Source: Acanthosoma haemorrhoidale
Taxonomy: Eukaryota > Arthropoda > Insecta > Hemiptera > Acanthosomatidae
NCBI GenBank assembly: GCA_930367205.1
Contig: OV884014.1
Coordinates: 109,567,138 to 109,631,137, forward strand
Direction of reading: 5' to 3'
DNA length: 64,000 nt
Position numbers and translations under genes: made by a program. Below are positions 20,932-35,504 of this stretch, in pieces. The notes beneath the pieces were generated by a model, which ran no database searches, was not told where the DNA came from, and worked only from the letters and a program-made list of their open reading frames with translations. Positions within the stretch are counted from its first letter, which is position 1. Each line of letters opens with the position of its first letter.

Positions 20932-23900
20932 GTGTGTTTTGTTTATTTTTTATAATGAATAAACATTTTTTGTTGTTCACCACTCTTGTTGCAGCATCAC
21001 AAACTAACTGCTAGGGGAAAGGACCGTGCACAATTTTTGCTCTTCGTCATACTACCCTGAAAAAAATAAAAATAAATACTTAGACATTTTTTATTTTAGG
21101 CCTCCTAGGAACCGAATATTTCAAAAATATTTCTTGGTATACATCTGCAATATTAGAATTCTCGTCGAGCAAAATATCAGCTTCCTAGCTCCTGTCGTTC
21201 TTGAAATAGTGATGAGTAGGGGTGGAATTTGTATGTATTTACATACTTTCTCCCTGAGCAAAATACTTGCTGCACCATACTATATTTTTGAAGGGATATC
21301 TTAAATAAATATAATTTTACATATTTCAGTCAGAGTACAAGTTTTAAAATATTTCTTTGAGATCTATGCCTATTTTTTTTTGGTCAATGTGAAGTGCTTA
21401 TTCAGCCTTGAATGCCATTTTTACTTTAAAGTACATGAGTTTCACATACTTTTATTAAGCCAACTACACCATTTATTCTGTTTTTGATCTTTACGTGTGT
21501 TTATTCACATCATATTTCTTTTGAACATTTATCCTAAGATTTGTTGTGTTTATAAAATGATGACCACTAAAATTACAGTAATTTAATCTATGTTTTTATG
21601 TAAATATTTTCCTGTTTTTATGAAATATAAATCCCAGCCCTAGTGACTTAGTATACATAAATTTATTGGGACTTTGCTAGACTATAATTACACATCATTA
21701 AAGCATTTTTTGCTACCATAACGAAATTGTCCTTAATTGTTTGATGGATCACACATCACTTGAGTTTAGTTTTTATTGCTTATTACTGTTTGTGCTGAAT
21801 ACTCCTGTATAGTTATCATGATTAGTTTTATTTCACGTAACCCAATTTTTATGGTTTGCATAAATATATTAATAGTTGATATAATTGTTATTATGCATGA
21901 TGTTTTTACTAACAAGGATTCTAAAATATAGTGTGTACTTCCCTGGCAAATGCGTTAACCATGTAAACAGATAATAAATAAACACAAAACTGGTTGAAAC
22001 TAAATGAAAATTGGAAAGGGGCTTATATAAAATGAAAAAATAGAATGATTTTAGAACATTATTTATTGTTTAATAAATCTTATACAAACATTTATTTAAT
22101 TTTTACATATAATACATATACTGAACATTCTGTTCAAGGAATTATAAAACTTTGAAGTTATCAATGTACTTAAAAGTTTCATAAAAAAAATAATATCTTG
22201 AAACTGGATTTGATGGTAACAGATATTGAATCGGATAGCAACATTACAGTTTCTAGTTCAACGGACTAACACAGAAACACCAAGATTCAAGTTATCAACA
22301 GTATTTGTCATTAATGTGAGGATAAAGCGGTATAGTGAAATGAAGCATTGTTGAACATAACCCAGTGTCATGTCTAAAACAAAACTTCTTCTTAGTGAAA
22401 ACAAATTTATTTCATATCAAACCGAGAAAATATTAAAATATAATGCTGTTCCATTGAATAATTAATTGTTAATAAATAAAATAAAGTGGTTCAAAATATT
22501 AGGGTATTTTTCTTATATTATAAATGAAATACAATGAATGGTTATCTGTTTCGAAATTGATTGTAAAGGCTCTTTTGAAAAATTTATAATTGACTATAGC
22601 GAATGAAATTAAGGAATTAAGGTCGGTCTGATTTAAGGGAAGGGCCATTCAATTTTTTTTTTTTTTTTTTTTTTGCATACACTTAATGTACCTAGTACTT
22701 GTAAAATAAAGAACAAGACAAAACATGTAATTTTCAAAAGACACACCATTTCTGCCATATGGCATAAATATGGGGGCCAACATCCATATTCAAAAATTTT
22801 TCAGGCAAAGTGACCTAAAAACATCTGCTATGAAGTACATAGCAAATACAAGTAGAATTGGAAATGCGAGAAAAGGAACGGGTATCAATACAGTGAAGTA
22901 TTAGATATCAAACATGGATAATATGGAGGTAATCTACACATTAAGCCAAACATTGATTAAGTTGAACATAGTAACTTTAATTATAATCCTATGTGATTCC
23001 ATTTTAACTATATATGTCTGCATTGTACATACATTAACATTCATATTTTTTTTAAATGTTTAATGATTTAATTAAGACACCCAGTGAGAGTGTTGTATAT
23101 TCCACAATATATTTAAGTATCATGATACCAATTTTTTATGTTCATAACATTCAAAAATTGCATCTTCAAAAATATTACAAACATTGTAATCATTATTTAA
23201 TTTTTTTTTTTTTTTTAATCGAAAATCTAATACAGCTAAGATAAGAAACAAGTTTTATATCATCCAGATATTCATTGATTTATTAAAAATTGACTGTGAG
23301 CCAGTAACAGATCATGAACAATTCACACCAAGATCGACACAAAACAATTGGTTAAAAGTCTTTCAGAAAAATACATAAAATATGTGTATTTTTACAGCCT
23401 TAGAAAACATCGCTCAGCTGCTATCATGCTCTGTGATGTTGAAGAAATGGTAAAACGATGTTCTTGTTCATAGATTACCGTTCATCATCCGGACAGGTAT
23501 GTTGCATTCAACTTGATAGCAAACCCTGATAAACAAAACCATTAGAAGTTTTTTTAATGTCATAAACTTAACTTAATTATCTGTAAAACATATTTTTTTT
23601 AATTAAATACAATATAAATAGGATTATGACATATTTAAACAAAATATCTTCTTTGAAATTATGAAGGCAACACAAACGGCATATAATACCAAAATATCAA
23701 TATTGAATCAATGCCCTACCCCATATTATTCTTATTTATCCATTAGTTAAGATATTATGAAATTAATTGCAGAGCCCAAAGAGGTGTGGGGCAATTGTTC
23801 AAACTGCAATTGGTTAATAAAATGAGAGTTTAATCAATAATACATAGTAGTTTATTTCACAATCATTCAATAAATGTTTAAGAAACTCACTCGAGACTCA

Positions 23901-26900
23901 CGAGTATCTCTCGACATTCTTCACTTGCTACATTATTTATTTATTTAGCATATATTCTGTGATAAATAAATCAAAGTTTTTTAAATAATAATAAAATACA
24001 AAAAATTGATAAGGCTACAGCTCCAAGGATTAAGTTAAAGGGCTTCGGAAATATTTAGTTAACATTTCAATTTCAATGTGACAAACTACAAAGTATTTAT
24101 CTCAAGATACTTGATAGTATTAGTATCAAATTTGGTGAGAATGCAACAATTGCAACTTAATAATGTGAAATTTTGAGGTTGACACTCCCCAGAATTTATG
24201 GTAAGATGCTATATTTAAATTCCAACAATAAACAGGAATTTAGAGGGTAAGGAGAATACAACGGGTAAAATTTGATCTAGCAAGGCTCTCCATCTCCCGA
24301 CGGAAACCTAAATCAGAGATCTAGCGAGCTCCTGTATCAAGGGAAAATGGTAGCTATTAATTATTGTTGTTATGTTAATCTGGTTCCTACCCAGGTTCTA
24401 TTCACTCCATTTTATCTTCGACACAGGTACTGGGTAGGGAGCAAATTAGGTCTTCCTTCAACACTGGCTTTATCATCCGGAATATAAAGAATTTTGTCAG
24501 CCTAACTATGTGCTATAGCTGATCCTCAACGCATTTCGCCAATGTGCGGGAAGTGAAAGAAGACCCCAGTATTTTTTATTAGAGTATTTGTGCTTAATTT
24601 GTTTTGAATATAACAATGAATTGAGGAGATATTTAAATCTAGATGGATGGTAAAATGTCTAAGTCACACCGGTGTTCAGCTATATCCATGCCGTGTATTT
24701 TATTTTAATTAGTAAAAGCCCTTTTGACAATCAAATAGTCATCATCTGGTGACTAGGATCATATGATCATATGACCACACTCATATTCATATGTTTTGTC
24801 CAAATTGGTTCTAACATTTACAAGCGGTGGTCAATAAATACCGGTCACACCTTGCGTCCAATATTGGAGCCGACATTTCAGTGAATTCTCCCAATTTAAT
24901 ACATCCAACAAAATTGGCCAGTTGTCTATATGATGGAAGAAGAATAAATGTTATCGCTTATTTTATGTTTTTTCAGCAGCCATCAAAACTTACTACTGCA
25001 AATATTTAATAGAGGAAAAAAAAAAATAAATAAAATGTGATTCAGTGGGTTAAAAACGTTTAGCTCGATTGCGAATGATGGGGAAAACACACTTAAATAT
25101 ATGACAAACTCTTTTAATCAGGACAAGAAGCCCAATAACAACCCAAAAATGGCGAATATCAAACATTTGACATTCGCTTTTGGAAACATGACATCCATTG
25201 TGTGACCACACTAATTGGGAAACCATTTTCGGTCATTGACAATCAGTGTGGCCCCAGCTTTAGGATAAGGATTTTATAAACTATATTGTAAAAATTTATT
25301 TAGAAACATATATTATTTATTAATTTTACCATATGCATATATTTCCCATGAGCAAACTAATAAACGTACAAATCCATAAATAATATTTATCTTTCATAGA
25401 AAAGGAAAATTCATTGACAATAATAAATTTAAGTTATATTAATAGTGATACTACAAGTTCTGGATCACATTATTAAAAAGGATAAAAGTAAAAGACAAAT
25501 TAAATTATAGATAATTTAAATAACCTGTGTACTATAACCCTCAAATAATAATGCCATAATCAATGACAAAATATTGCAAATAATTTTTGAAATAATTAAT
25601 ATTATTAACTATGGTCAAATAGTGGGCAACAATTTAGGTCTATATCCAGGTAATTTTGTACAAAGTTTGGCTTCAAGAAAAATGATATCATTATGCCATG
25701 TACAAAAGCATTCTTTTTCCATTTTTTTATATGCTAACCAACATCAAATCGAAAAATCATGTCATCAGTTGTGCTGTTAAGGAAGGGGGAACACTGAATA
25801 CTTACATATTCATAGCCCGTAAATTATTTTGAAAAATCATTAGCATCGCTGAGACATTGTGGAAAAATTCCATAAGATAAACTTCTCTATTTGACGACAT
25901 GTATATAAGTGGTAGGGATAAGCAGCTTAGATTTGTGAACGAAAAATGTTAAATTTTCGTCACAATTAATCCTAGGCAACATATAGACATCATTTCTACA
26001 TCTGGTCTTTATATCGGGTGGACTGGAAATAACATTAAGGCGGAAAATGTAAACTGTCGAAAATTTGATGAAAAGTTAACATCTTTCTTTTATCGATATT
26101 AGGCAAATAGCCCAACTAATGTGTCCACCGATATCTACAAAAACGGTTAACTATGAAATCGCAGTTTAATTTTTCACAAATCGTACAAACACTAGTAAAA
26201 AGATAATAAGGGTTTCAACAGCTGACAGAAATCTTCCTTCATGTAAACTCTAATTTGTATAAGCTATTGAATAAAGTTACGATATTTATGCATTGCACCA
26301 TATCAAAATACAGTGATATTATTATAAGGTTTCATCTATTATTAGGATATTAAAAGGATACATTTGGTTTAGAAAAAAAAAACCTTGAAAAAAGTGCGAT
26401 GTCTTAATGATGCTAAAACTGATATAAAAACCCCTATAAACGATAATTATGAATAACTTTTTTTTAATTGTAAAAATATTTTAACACCTTTTGATGTGTG
26501 TTAACACCTCCGTGTTCTATTGCGAGATGAAATAGTTCAGTCAAATGTATTTAGGTTAGTAGTAACAACCTTCTCAAATAAATAAGGTCTTCAAAGAAAA
26601 AATAAATGAATACAAATTTTACGACCAAACATTTTAATAGGTCAAGTTCAGAACTAGGACAGAATTAGGATGCATTATTTGGTTTATTTTAGAATGGATC
26701 CTAGATCTTAGTTGTGTGTTACAAACCTGAAATTTGGTTCATCTGGTATCGGTTGACACCACCAAAATTTGTATCATTCCAGGCTACAAATTATTAAACT
26801 AAATCCATGAAGCAACACCTCATAAAGAGATTAGGCCGACCAAAGGTCGTTGCTGTAGTTGGTAGGAGCAAATGTCAACCTTAAATTCGGTTTTTTCAAC

Positions 26901-27974
26901 CCGTAAGAATTATACAAACCTTTACTTTAATCATTATCAAGTAGCTTATTATACTAAGTAAAGGGACAAGATCAAATAAACTACACACACAAGAAGAGTT
27001 ATTGGTTGGCAATCGCTTATTTCTTCTTTAAACAATACATTCAGGAAGTAAATTAACACATTCTATAAATATATCTAATGCTAATACAATGAAAGCCCAA
27101 AAATCTTAACAATAAAAATAACGAAATATACTGAGTAGACACAAATTTGGTTTGTACAATATTGCATTGACATTCTTACTATTGAGTAAATATGATACAA
27201 ATAATTATTTATCATTAAATAAGAAGAACAAATTCAGAAGATTAAATAATAAATAAATCTGAAATATAACTGTATCCATGCTTTGAACAGGGCTGGAGGA
27301 AGAATCCCCGAAATGATAAGAAGCAATTAAACAACAAATGTTTGGTGTTGGTAAGGTTACACCAATGAGTAATAAATTACTATCAACCATTAGAATGGAG
27401 CATTTAATATTTTTTATGCTTAATAATTTGTAAAAATTTTCCTTAATGAAATTAAAAAATATAAATTTGCGAAAAATCTGATTTTCATAACCCCAGTCCA
27501 AAAATCAACAGGAATAACAGATAACAGTTCTATTAAGTTACACACACTAACAATGTTACAGTTCATGCTACAGCATGACAGTGGGTACACCCACTGGTAC
27601 TAAAAAACTGTCGATTAGTAGAAATATGTAGCAACAGTGTATGGATATTCTTTTGTACCATCTGAGAGTAAATCCCTATGTTTAAACAACTACGACTAAA
27701 ATGAAAAAAGACCAAAGGCGTATGTATTGCCTTTTACGGTGGGATAGCGCAATTAAAAGTTTACTTAGCTTAAAATACAGGAAGACAAAGGCAGTGAATA
27801 AAATTAATTAAAATGCAAGAAAAAGCTTAATCACAAAACCCTTGTAAAATAAATAAAAGCTAACACAAAATTACAAATTATAATTGTATGAGAAAACATA
27901 AACGAATAATGGCTTTAGAAATAGTATAACAAAAAGTGAGGTGGACTCAAATAATATTTTGAATAAAACTCATG
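20932..27974. other. Gene-poor AT-rich stretch
   Basis: No exon with credible splice sites and coding bias was found. It contains homopolymer T-runs (22653, 23205), a short palindromic patch (GATCATATGATCATATGA near 24760) and one half of an old repeat pair (21678-21750). Frames up to about 98 codons (27205-27501 minus) are AT-driven. Confidence 0.4.
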
Positions 27975-28168
27975 CCTGGTAGCTACAGACGTGAGGATCC
28001 ACCAAGCTTCTAAGTTAACCAAGCATTTATTATAAAATCAAAGTACTTGTTCTATAAGTAAGTCAGGATTTTATTGTTTGACGACAATCACTTATACGCT
28101 ACCTGGTAGCTACAGACGTGAGGATCCACCAAGCTTCTAAGTTAACCAAGCATTTATTATAAAATCAA
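27975..28168. repeat. 67-bp direct duplication
   Basis: 27975-28041 and 28102-28168 are identical (starting CCTGGTAGCTACAGACGTGA), 127 bases apart. A 12-base CTTATACGCTAC occurs at 28091-28102 and again just after the second copy, as if the junction itself was copied. Confidence 0.85.
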
Positions 28169-28181
28169 CTTATACGCTACT

Positions 28182-29758
28182 TAAGAATAAAATTTCTAAA
28201 ATTAATACAATTTAATGAGTAAACAAGAACCAGATTTGGAATTAATAAATTCAACAATACAGACTTATTAGTGTATAACTAAACATTGACGGGACAAGGG
28301 CGAAGAGTACTGAACATTCTATATAAATTTGAGTTTTATATTTTTATACCCATTTGGTTTCTTATACCCGGAAACTCATATCTAATTGAAAAAAAAAACC
28401 TAACAATTGAAAATACTAAACAGTTTCTGTTAATAATTTCGCTTTCAAAGACACGACAGTAAAAATATTCCAATCAAGTATCACAGGTAGCTACTTAAAA
28501 TTAGTAATGAGTCTTAAAAAATTAAATTTTTTACATTAGAAGTATTTTTTTTAAATGCTTGTGATAATATTTCATCTTATTCGAAAATGATAAAAAAAAT
28601 CATTTTCGTCAATTTTAATTTCATGGAATTTGAGAACTAAATGTGCCATTTGTTTCAATTTTTTTATTGACATATTCACTAATTGAACGGGTATCAAAGG
28701 TTCATTACAAACGAAGTAAGTATAAAATAAAAACTAATTACAATAATAGTTATGAACCCAAAAACTCATTTGAGATCTTTAACTCGTGAAGTATTAAATA
28801 AGTTACTCAAAAAAATATCATTTTCTTTTTTAATATGTCAGCTAAAAACTAATAAAATGCGATAGCTTTGTAAATAAAATTATTCTGAATGCTAAGGAAA
28901 TGGAAGCACTCATTGCGTATTGTCAATATAAATTTACTTGTATTGTTTTCATTCAAATGCAACACTTATAAACTATTGTATCTATGGAGTAAGTAATCGT
29001 CAACCTGCTAACGGATGCTCGATTCCCGGCAACACTTAGGATTTTGTTTTGGGATAGAAAATTAAAATAAAGGTTTAGGCATGGTAGCCTAGCTTTGAAA
29101 GCACTACATTTGTCATATATGCAGAATAAAATATAAATATTAAGTTAAATTGAATTTATTTTAGCGATCACAGATTTGATTTAAAAACTACTTTTTGTGG
29201 TTAGTTCTATTCCTCAACAACTATTTTGTTTCTATTTATCAACAAATTTTTATTCCCCGCAGTTAGGGTCTGATTGATGGAAACCGCTTTCTTTATCTTC
29301 CTGCTTGTTTATAAATAGATAATTAGGTGGAACATTTGAAACTTACAATTGAGTACCTAACACCAGGGAGTCCACGCACAAATGGAGTATTTGTTGAGAC
29401 AATCGTTTTAAGACGAGGAGCGTGTGAATCATAACATGAACAGAAGAAAAAGCTTAATTCACTTCTACCTACCAGATTATTAATTACTAACCGAATATTA
29501 TTTTTGGGAATATATATACTGCAATATTTTTATGGTCAAATTAATTTTTTATTTAATAACAAATATTTGGTCAGATAGGATGTTTATGGTTTGGGCCTTA
29601 GAGACAAAGAACCGGAAACACCATCGACTCTTAATAATAAACGCAGGGGAATATATTAAATACAGGGGAAACCCCGGCCTTCTAGGCAGGTATTAGAAAA
29701 TGAAGCCTAGAAATGGAAAAAAAACACAGCATATCCCAAACAGCTCAAGGAGATAACC
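28182..29758. other. No gene seen
   Basis: AT-rich spacer without a supported exon or shared repeat. Confidence 0.4.
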
Positions 29759-30127
29759 AGCCTAGTGGGATGGGGTAGGTGGGTTACAGCCTAGTGGTTA
29801 GGTAGGTGGGTTATAGCCTAGTGGTTAGGTAGGGGCTATAGCCTAGTGGTTAGGCAGGTGGGTTATAGCCTAGTGGGATGGGGTAGGTGGGTTATAGCCT
29901 AGTGGGATGGGGTAGGTAGGCTATAGCCTAGTGGGATGGGGTAGGTGGGCTTTAGGCTAGTGGGATGGGGTAGGTGGGCTATAGGCTAGTGGGATTGCGT
30001 TGGTGGGCTACAGCCTAGTTGGATGGGGTAGGTGGGCTATAGGCTAGTGGGATGGGGTAGGTGAGCTACAGCCTAGTTGGATGGGGTAGGTGGGCTATAG
30101 GCTAGTGGGATGGGGTAGGTGAGCTAT
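29759..30127 (+). repeat. 29-bp minisatellite, 13 units
   Basis: Thirteen head-to-tail units total 369 bp: ten of 29 bp and three shorter ones (27, 25, 27 bp, units 2-4). The core is CCTAGTGGGATGGGGTAGGT. In the last units AGCCTAGTT and AGGCTAGTG types alternate, giving a 58-bp higher-order unit. G-rich on the plus strand. Confidence 0.9.
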
Positions 30128-30897
30128 AGATACCGGGTTTACATGAGAGCTGGTTTTCTTTTGGGAGGCCTATTGTTTCTAGGGGCTCAGAGGTCTTACA
30201 TTTTTAGAGTTTAGCTATCTTAGTCCCTTTGAGCTTTAGCCTGAATGAGGGAGCTAGAGTGACTTAAGCCCTTCCATAAGGGAGAAAGAAGCGATGAAAA
30301 CAACCCATCGCCCATCAATTACAATGCAGAATAGCTACTTGTAATAGGTATTTATCATTTTAAGTATATTACTCTGTAGTAAATTTCAAATGTGAAACAT
30401 TTAAATAGTAACGTTATGCACTAGAACCACAATGAACCCTGATGAACTTGATCATTACCAAATAAACTGTTATTTGTTGTGAAGTTTTATGAATGTCCTT
30501 TTACCTCTTAATAATAAATAAGCATAAAAACAAATTTTTAATAAAAAGGAGAAATACTACAATATATATAAACAACATAATAGACAAAAAATGTTAAGGG
30601 ACAATGCTTAAATGAACCTTAAATATTAATTTAATAATTGTGAAAAAAAAATATAGGTATTTTAGACCGAAAGTACTCATTTTTCAAAATATTATCAACT
30701 AACATAAAACAATTACGAGTTCTGTCATGGATTCGAAAGAGTTTCAAACATTTTAAATGACATTTGTAGTTACTACTTATGGAAATATGGCCAAATACAT
30801 GACAAATGTTACTGGGGAGAAATCTTTAATTGTATAGCCTACTTAGTAGGATAGGAAAATGTTTAAAATAAAACGAGTATTTTACATCTCCCCACAA
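30128..30897. other. No gene seen
   Basis: The first 200 bases after the minisatellite are GC-richer but have no clear coding frame; the rest is AT-rich. Confidence 0.4.
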
Positions 30898-30903
30898 TTT
30901 ATT

Positions 30904-31038
30904 TTATAATAACACTGTGCAGTTTTGGCAAGTTACGCTGTCATTCTCTAGGCTGATTGTATGCCGCATATGGCTATTTTCAGCAGAAGCTTGACGAGCC
31001 AACATCTTCATTTCAGCTTCCGCCGAAATAAGTCATAT
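30904..31038 (-). CDS. Candidate last exon, possibly of the casein kinase gene
   Basis: The minus-strand frame reads SAEAEMKMLARQASAENSHM and SLENDSVTCQNCTVLL to TAA at 30904-30906, with AATAAA immediately after (TTTATT on plus, about 30898). The helical, charged composition is unlike the AT-driven frames around it. A splice acceptor after GGCGGAAG would start the exon with two bases of a split codon, which matches the one-base overhang of kinase exon 6 at 37341. That link is inference; the acceptor lacks a pyrimidine tract and the intron would be 6.3 kb. Confidence 0.3.
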
Positions 31039-34000
31039 GTGACATATTATTACCATTTTTTAAAAATGCATTGTAGGGAGACATGAAATAGTTGTTTTAT
31101 TTCTTCATATCAACAATCCATCCGCACTGTAAATTTCTTTTTTTTTATTACTGAGTAATTCAAAAATTAATGACTTATCATTAATTTTCATGACATTATT
31201 TACATTATTAATCAGGATACTGAGGTCTTAAATTATTTTATACCTACTCAATACGATTACATTTCATTAGATTACATTTTTTCAGTATCGAGTATTACAC
31301 GAATTATGTCTAATGGATTTGGCAGTATTATTTATGTCATAAAATGATACCTCCTTATAAAACACCAAATGCAATGTCTCTAGACTGAATGGTAGACTTA
31401 TAACAACCTTGACGTACAGATGACACAGGAGTGAAAACTATAAAGATTTTGGGTTTTCAAAAAACTATAACCCTGAAAATGCAGTTAGCTTTAGAAGTCG
31501 TATCAAATATCATATATACAAATATATAAACATATAACTTGATATAAGCAAACAAAAAACATGATAAATGTTCCAACAGTGTAATTTATAACAATATAAA
31601 CAACCTGTACTCTCTTTATTAAAGAGAATTAATCAAAAACTAAAAAATATATCACAAATTAAATAAGGCCTTTAGAATAACACACTATAACCATTTTCAG
31701 AAATTTAAAAAAAATCAAAAAACAACCCCAATTTACATAAAAACTAAAATATTGCTGAAGATGAAAATATATCTTAAAGCAAATGTTGTTTTGTCTCTTC
31801 TTTAAATTGATGAAAATGGATATACATTTCATATTGCTAAATAGTGCATTTTGATTCTGAAGGCTTCAAATAATACAATAAATAATTTATTCTTTAGACC
31901 AATAATTGATCTTGAGAAACCATGTTCTAGAATTTAAGCTATTGAAATTTTTATTTCAACAGGATTTCTCAGAAATACAAACAATATAAACATAAACGAT
32001 ATTTTTCCTATTAAATATATATATAAAGGACCATAAAAAAAAAAAAATAAGTATCACATCAAATGCTGATATACTGCCATGAATAAAAATACGTTTAATT
32101 TCAGACTTTTACATTTACATAAACATTTTTACTGGCCATAAACTTTGATGGCAAGTCTGAGATCACAAAAATACTTTTAATTAAATCATCATTCAGAAGC
32201 ACTTCAATTATCATTTTTTAAAAAAATATTACTGATTTTGCTAAATGTGATATTGATACAATAAACAACTAATCCATTACAAGTAATCAACTCATAATAC
32301 TAAAAGAAAATTGAGCAATCCAAAAATGAAGCTTTACTTAGAATGTTTATTCTGTAGGCTTTATATGTGAAGTGTAATTTTCATTCTGTTCACCAATTCT
32401 GAAACAATTAAAAGAGAAGAAAAGGGGAATTCAAATTAGGATATTAAAATGAGAGAAAAAAAAATAGGGGAAGGTATGTGTAAAAATACAAATTCTATTT
32501 AATAAAAAAAATAAAATAAAATAAAATAAATAAAGCTACTCGTATATCAGAATTTGAGGTTAATTTATTTGAGATGTTTTTAAATTTAAGTTCCTATTAA
32601 AATTCTCATCATTCCTATACTTCCTTTCTATTACACTTTTTAAACCCAACTTCATTAACATTCAATATAAATACAAAAATAAATCAATATATCTTAGTTG
32701 CATAACATGTGTGTGAATGTTAGCTATGGTTGGCATGTCCCCTAAGAGGATTCACCGATATCGGTAACTAATATGAATTAGGGTAAACCAGACATTTATT
32801 GACAGCCTAATCTTTAATTGGAAATAATAAGCTTTTATGTAAATGTTCAGTTTCAAATAAAGGGGAGGTGCACTTATTTGAATCATAGAAGTCGACTGAA
32901 AAGATTTTAAAACTGTAAACATAAAAATATATTTGTTTATGAGGTCGACAGTTACTGGTATGGTAAATTGCCTTAATGGCATCAATAGCTGTCTTGTTTA
33001 CCCTATAAACAAATACTAAGCGAACAAACAACTTATTCATGCCAAACAAATGTACAATTTTCCTCTCTTTTATAAACTGTTATGTAAATTGTCGGAGTTG
33101 GATACCGAATTGTCTTTATACTTAGGTATCATTTAATATAAAAAAAATTAACCAAGATTTTGGATCACTCCATGCCAAACAAATTAAGCAATTCAAATAC
33201 TTATATACTCTTCAGGGATTTCATTCGCTTCCATGATTTAAATGAAAATATATACATTTTATCTTATTCGGTATTGATGTCATCAATTTGTAAATTATGA
33301 AAAAATCATCATTTTATGGCTTTGTCCGAACGTTTTGTTGAATTACCTTAGTTTTATAAGGTCTAGACAGTTGTAAGACCTTTTATTTTAAAACTAATTT
33401 AATAAGCTTGATTTGGCATGCTATATGACTATGTTGTATAAGTCATTGATATAAGACATCTTGTATATAAGACCAAGTTGAAGCGAATCATGAATTGTTT
33501 CGTTAGGTTTGTCTTTGGGACCCTGCAGCGCTTTCAAGTCTTGCACCTGTCCAGCCTTCCATGCATATTTCCTTTTCTTATCCATCAATTCTCTAACCCC
33601 CCCCCCCTTATATATGCATGATTCACAATACAACAGCAACCACAATGTACCTACTTGAATAATCATAAGCAACTGAGATCTTATCCGCCCTAGGGCCAGA
33701 GAGCCGCGATAGATAATATTACCCAAGACCTTCTTTAAACAAGCAAAAAAACGACAATTTTCCCAGAATTTAAAAATGAATTACATCAAAGCCCAATAAG
33801 ATAAAATATTTCAAAATACGATCAAAATTTGAATCTGGTTTAGCATGAAATGACCCTTTTGTGATGAAAAACCAATACATAAGGGATGATTAGATCATTA
33901 ACATAAGTACCAATTTATTATTATGTATTCATGACAAAATTGAACTAGAGAAAATTTTCAGCGAGTGTTGAATTTAATCGCCAATTCAACCCAATCCACT

Positions 34001-35500
34001 TGCTGTCAGTTTTTTAGCCGTACTGTGAGTTATTAGTGAGTCTGGTACAGGGTGAGGCACAAATCGACACATTTCATGACTAAACAGAGTTTAAATGTCA
34101 ATGTTTGAAGTTCCAAGGGTCATTAGTTGGACGTCTCGAACCACAGTAGTTCAATACTTTTAATTTAAAATCTTTGGGCAAAAGACAAAATGAAACTTTA
34201 GATTATGTACTCAAATACATTACATAGGACGCAAATGTATGCCAGACTTTAAATTTTCTGTGTGATTTTACTTGAGCTTAATGAGCATCGTATTTAGAAG
34301 AGAGAAATATTCCTCTTAGCACTTGATACCTGCCTTAACATTATACTTTAAAACATAATTTCGTTTGTAATCGTGTTTAAGTCATTCAGAATTAAGTTTG
34401 AGCATTTCTATCTCAAACAGTTACTGAGCTAAGAATTGTAATATCACAGATAAGACTGAAAAAAATACTACAATTTTCTACTGATTAATTAATATCTTCT
34501 CATATATGCTACTATCGCAAATCACTAAATCAACTAAGGCCTTAGGTGCAAACTAGCTGAAAAAGTTATCAGGACGCTGTGGCATTTCAATCTCCACCTT
34601 ATCAGTGTTCCAATACACACTGAAAATACGGTGATAAGCCACAGCGACAGTCTCACATTTGCCACCAACTGAGATGGATCGTACACACGCTCAAATATTT
34701 AAGAAGAAAGTTGTTTTTTCATACTTATTGTTCAAGTACTAAATCGTGAAAGTGAAATTACAAACAGGAAGTACTGGATTCATCCACTCAACAGCGAGAG
34801 TTATTCCAAGTGAGCTTTTAATGTATGCTTCACGGATCTCACGGAAAATGACAACTTTTTTAATTATTTTTCAATGTCAATTCGATCCTTAGACAAACTA
34901 GCCAGTTGAATCAGCGATGCACTAGAAGGAAACGAAACCTACACAAGATCTCCCACACCACTCTTGGAGATGCTGGCAGTAACATTGAGGTTCCTAAAAA
35001 TACTTCAACTTCATATTTATATTATTGTTTGATTAAAATAATGTAATATGGCTACTGGTATATATTAGATTGATTTATTAAACAACATTATATTTAAATG
35101 TGCAATGAAAATAAGTACAAATAATAATAAAAAAGTATAAATTATATGGACCCATAAAAAAAGTCATTAACACTACTTCTAATGATCTAAGTAATTATTA
35201 GTTAGCGGTTTTCAGAAAAATTTTCATTGCCTATAGTCTGGGGTGGTTGCGGAAAAAGCTCCTACGATGCATAGCAACTGGTATGAATATCTGGAGAAGT
35301 TTTGCAGTCATGGTAGAATATGGCACAAATGAAGTAGCTCACATTGAAGGTGGGGTCTGACTCGGTATATTAAATGGATGAAGTTGGAGAGAGGTTGTGT
35401 TGAGGCGGAGGAAAATTAATTTTAATTTATTTGTTTTAATTAATTGTTGGTAGCTCAGGGAAAACATTGGATATGTTTACATTAATGGAATCTTCTGAGT
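31039..35500. other. No gene seen; inverted repeat near 34600
   Basis: AT-rich spacer with a TAAAA microsatellite near 32505. The minus frame at 33421-33726 (101 codons, C-terminal part KAGQVQDLKALQGPKDKP) is not matched to a family. CGCTGTGGC at 34575-34583 and its complement at 34638-34646 enclose further short complementary pieces. Confidence 0.4.
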
Positions 35501-35504
35501 TTGA

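Noticed and set aside
23400..23513. Possible plus-strand exon with donor CAG|GTATGTT
   Set aside because: No single frame stays open across it; one short frame from an internal ATG is not enough.
29759..30127. CRISPR-like array
   Set aside because: Units are contiguous without unique spacers, so it is a minisatellite in an animal genome.
33421..33726. 101-codon minus frame
   Set aside because: The C-terminal third looks slightly protein-like but the rest is AT/low-complexity, without splice sites.
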